Positions 4,647 through 5,603 of a stretch of DNA of 5,603 nucleotides are shown in pieces. Every line of letters starts with the position of its first letter. Within the stretch, counting starts at the first letter, position 1. The notes under the pieces are model-generated. The model ran no database searches. It saw nothing but the letters and a program-made list of their open reading frames with translations, and had not been told where the DNA came from. The translations under genes were made by a program, and so were the position numbers. The stretch is from Burkholderiales bacterium (GTDB lineage Bacteria; Pseudomonadota; Gammaproteobacteria; Burkholderiales; Burkholderiaceae_F), in contig JAHEDN010000211.1 of assembly GCA_024641225.1 (NCBI GenBank), forward strand, positions 1-5,603, written 5' to 3'.

Positions 4647-5603
4647 ATGGCCGGTCAAGCCGTGGACGCCGCCGGGCTCACGCTCGCCGACTTCGACTTC
4701 GAGCTTCCGCAGGAACTGATTGCGCAGCATCCGCTGCCCGATCGCGCAGCGAGCCGACTGCTGCACGTCATGCCGCACAAGCTCGCCGATCTGCTCTTTG
4801 CCGATCTGCCCCGCCTGGTCGAGCCCGGCGAGGTGCTCGTCTTTAACGACACGCGGGTGATCCGGGCGCGCCTGTTCGGACGCAAGCCGAGCGGCGGCCG
4901 GGTCGAAGTGCTCATCGAACGCCTGCTCGAAGACCGGCGCGCCCTTGCGTTGCTGCGCACCAGCCACTCCCCGAAGCCCGGCGCGCGGATCCTGTTCGGG
5001 GAAAAAGACGTCGTGACTGCCACCATCATCGGCCGCCACGAGGATTTCTTCGAACTCGACTTCTCGCATGACGTGCCGGCCACGCTCGAGCGCCTCGGCC
5101 ACGTCCCGCTGCCTCCGTACATCACGCATGGCGACGCGGCCGACGATGCCGAGCGCTACCAGACGGTGTACGCGAGCTGCCCGGGAGCAGTGGCCGCGCC
5201 CACTGCCGGCCTGCACTTCACGCCGGAGCTGATGGCGGCACTGCGCGGTCGCGGCGCACACTGCGTGTTCGTGACGCTGCACGTCGGCGCCGGAACCTTC
5301 CAGCCAGTACGGGCCGAGCGGGTCGCCGAGCATCGTATGCACGCCGAGCGCTTCGCGATCCCCGCGGCGACGGCAGATGCGGTCAATACGGCGAGGGCCG
5401 CCGGGCGGCCGGTGACAGCGGTCGGCACCACCAGCCTGCGCGCGCTCGAGTCGGCCGCTCGCGATGGCCAAGTCGCGGCCGACCACGGCGAGACCCGACT
5501 TTTCGTCACGCCAGGTTACGAGTTCCAGATCGTCAACCGCCTGATCACCAACTTCCACCTGCCCCGGTCGACACTGCTGATGCTCGTGTCCGCCTTCGCC
5601 GGC
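4647..5603 (+). CDS. queA: S-adenosylmethionine:tRNA ribosyltransferase-isomerase (partial, 3' end outside window)
   Basis: QueA transfers and isomerises the ribosyl group of S-adenosylmethionine onto preQ1 at position 34 of GUN-anticodon tRNAs (Asp, Asn, His, Tyr), making epoxyqueuosine. The frame is open from the ATG at 4647 to the last base: 319 codons, against about 345-356 for the family, so roughly 25-35 residues are missing. Motifs in order: ELIAQHPLPDRAASRLL (23-39), VLVFNDTRVIRARL (63-76), GHVPLPPYI (151-159), YQTVYA (171-176), PGAVAAPTAGLHF (179-191), TLHVGAGTFQPV (210-221), VGTTSLRALES (259-269) and NFHLPRSTLLMLVSAFAG (302-319). The ATG is the first start after an in-frame TGA at 4581-4583. 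It gives about ten residues ahead of the conserved TLADFDFELP. No Shine-Dalgarno sequence is visible in the 19 nt between the orphan tRNA half and the ATG. The substrate tRNAs do not include the neighbouring tRNA-Leu. Confidence 0.96.
   Translation, partial: MAGQAVDAAGLTLADFDFELPQELIAQHPLPDRAASRLLHVMPHKLADLLFADLPRLVEPGEVLVFNDTRVIRARLFGRKPSGGRVEVLIERLLEDRRALALLRTSHSPKPGARILFGEKDVVTATIIGRHEDFFELDFSHDVPATLERLGHVPLPPYITHGDAADDAERYQTVYASCPGAVAAPTAGLHFTPELMAALRGRGAHCVFVTLHVGAGTFQPVRAERVAEHRMHAERFAIPAATADAVNTARAAGRPVTAVGTTSLRALESAARDGQVAADHGETRLFVTPGYEFQIVNRLITNFHLPRSTLLMLVSAFAG

Noticed and set aside
3108..5558. A very long open frame on the - strand (about 816 codons) running across panC, the tRNA and queA
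   Set aside because: It is antisense to three well-supported genes and passes through a tRNA and its copy. Such frames are common opposite GC-rich genes. Its internal repeated peptide (PEEGIEPTLCCQN) is simply the translation of the two tRNA 3' ends.

Overview
The window comes from a GC-rich proteobacterial chromosome and reads as a housekeeping region. A betaproteobacterium, perhaps close to Rhodocyclales or Burkholderiales, is the best guess. This rests on remembered family features: PanC has the FVNRLQFGPNEDF and VQPRVAVFGKKDYQQL wording I associate with that class, and a deoxynucleoside kinase follows folK. No taxonomic search was possible.

Layout, all on the + strand: hda (regulator of DnaA inactivation, 3-662); pcnB (poly(A) polymerase I, 740-2107); folK (HPPK, folate synthesis, 2118-2621); a deoxyadenosine/deoxyguanosine kinase-like gene (2769-3416); panC (pantothenate synthetase, 3468-4310); tRNA-Leu with anticodon CAA (4367-4453); a small repeat-bounded insert (4454-4584) followed by a duplicated 3' half of the tRNA (4585-4627); and queA (4647 to the window end, last ~25-35 codons missing). 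pcnB and folK are 10 nt apart and probably co-transcribed. dNK and panC follow with gaps of 147 and 51 nt. The genes serve separate core processes: replication control, RNA polyadenylation, folate, nucleotide salvage, coenzyme A and tRNA queuosine modification. They do not form one pathway. In related genomes, as I remember them, a HAD-type phosphatase often lies between hda and pcnB and panB lies before panC; both are absent here.

The most unusual part is 4403-4627. The last 43 nt of tRNA-Leu, including the encoded CCA, are repeated exactly 174 bp downstream. That is the footprint expected of a tRNA-targeted integrative element, but no integrase or other gene lies between the copies. The 131-bp spacer holds three compact hairpins, two sharing an 11-nt core, and a 14-nt perfect reverse complement of the tRNA anticodon-stem/variable-arm region. 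It could be a remnant attachment-site pair, a non-autonomous mini-element, or a structured RNA segment in the tRNA-queA transcript.

A second point is the pcnB leader. An 11-bp hairpin overlaps a Shine-Dalgarno-like GAGGTG ahead of the start, and a perfect 13-bp inverted repeat lies over codons 12-21. Both suggest possible control of PcnB translation.
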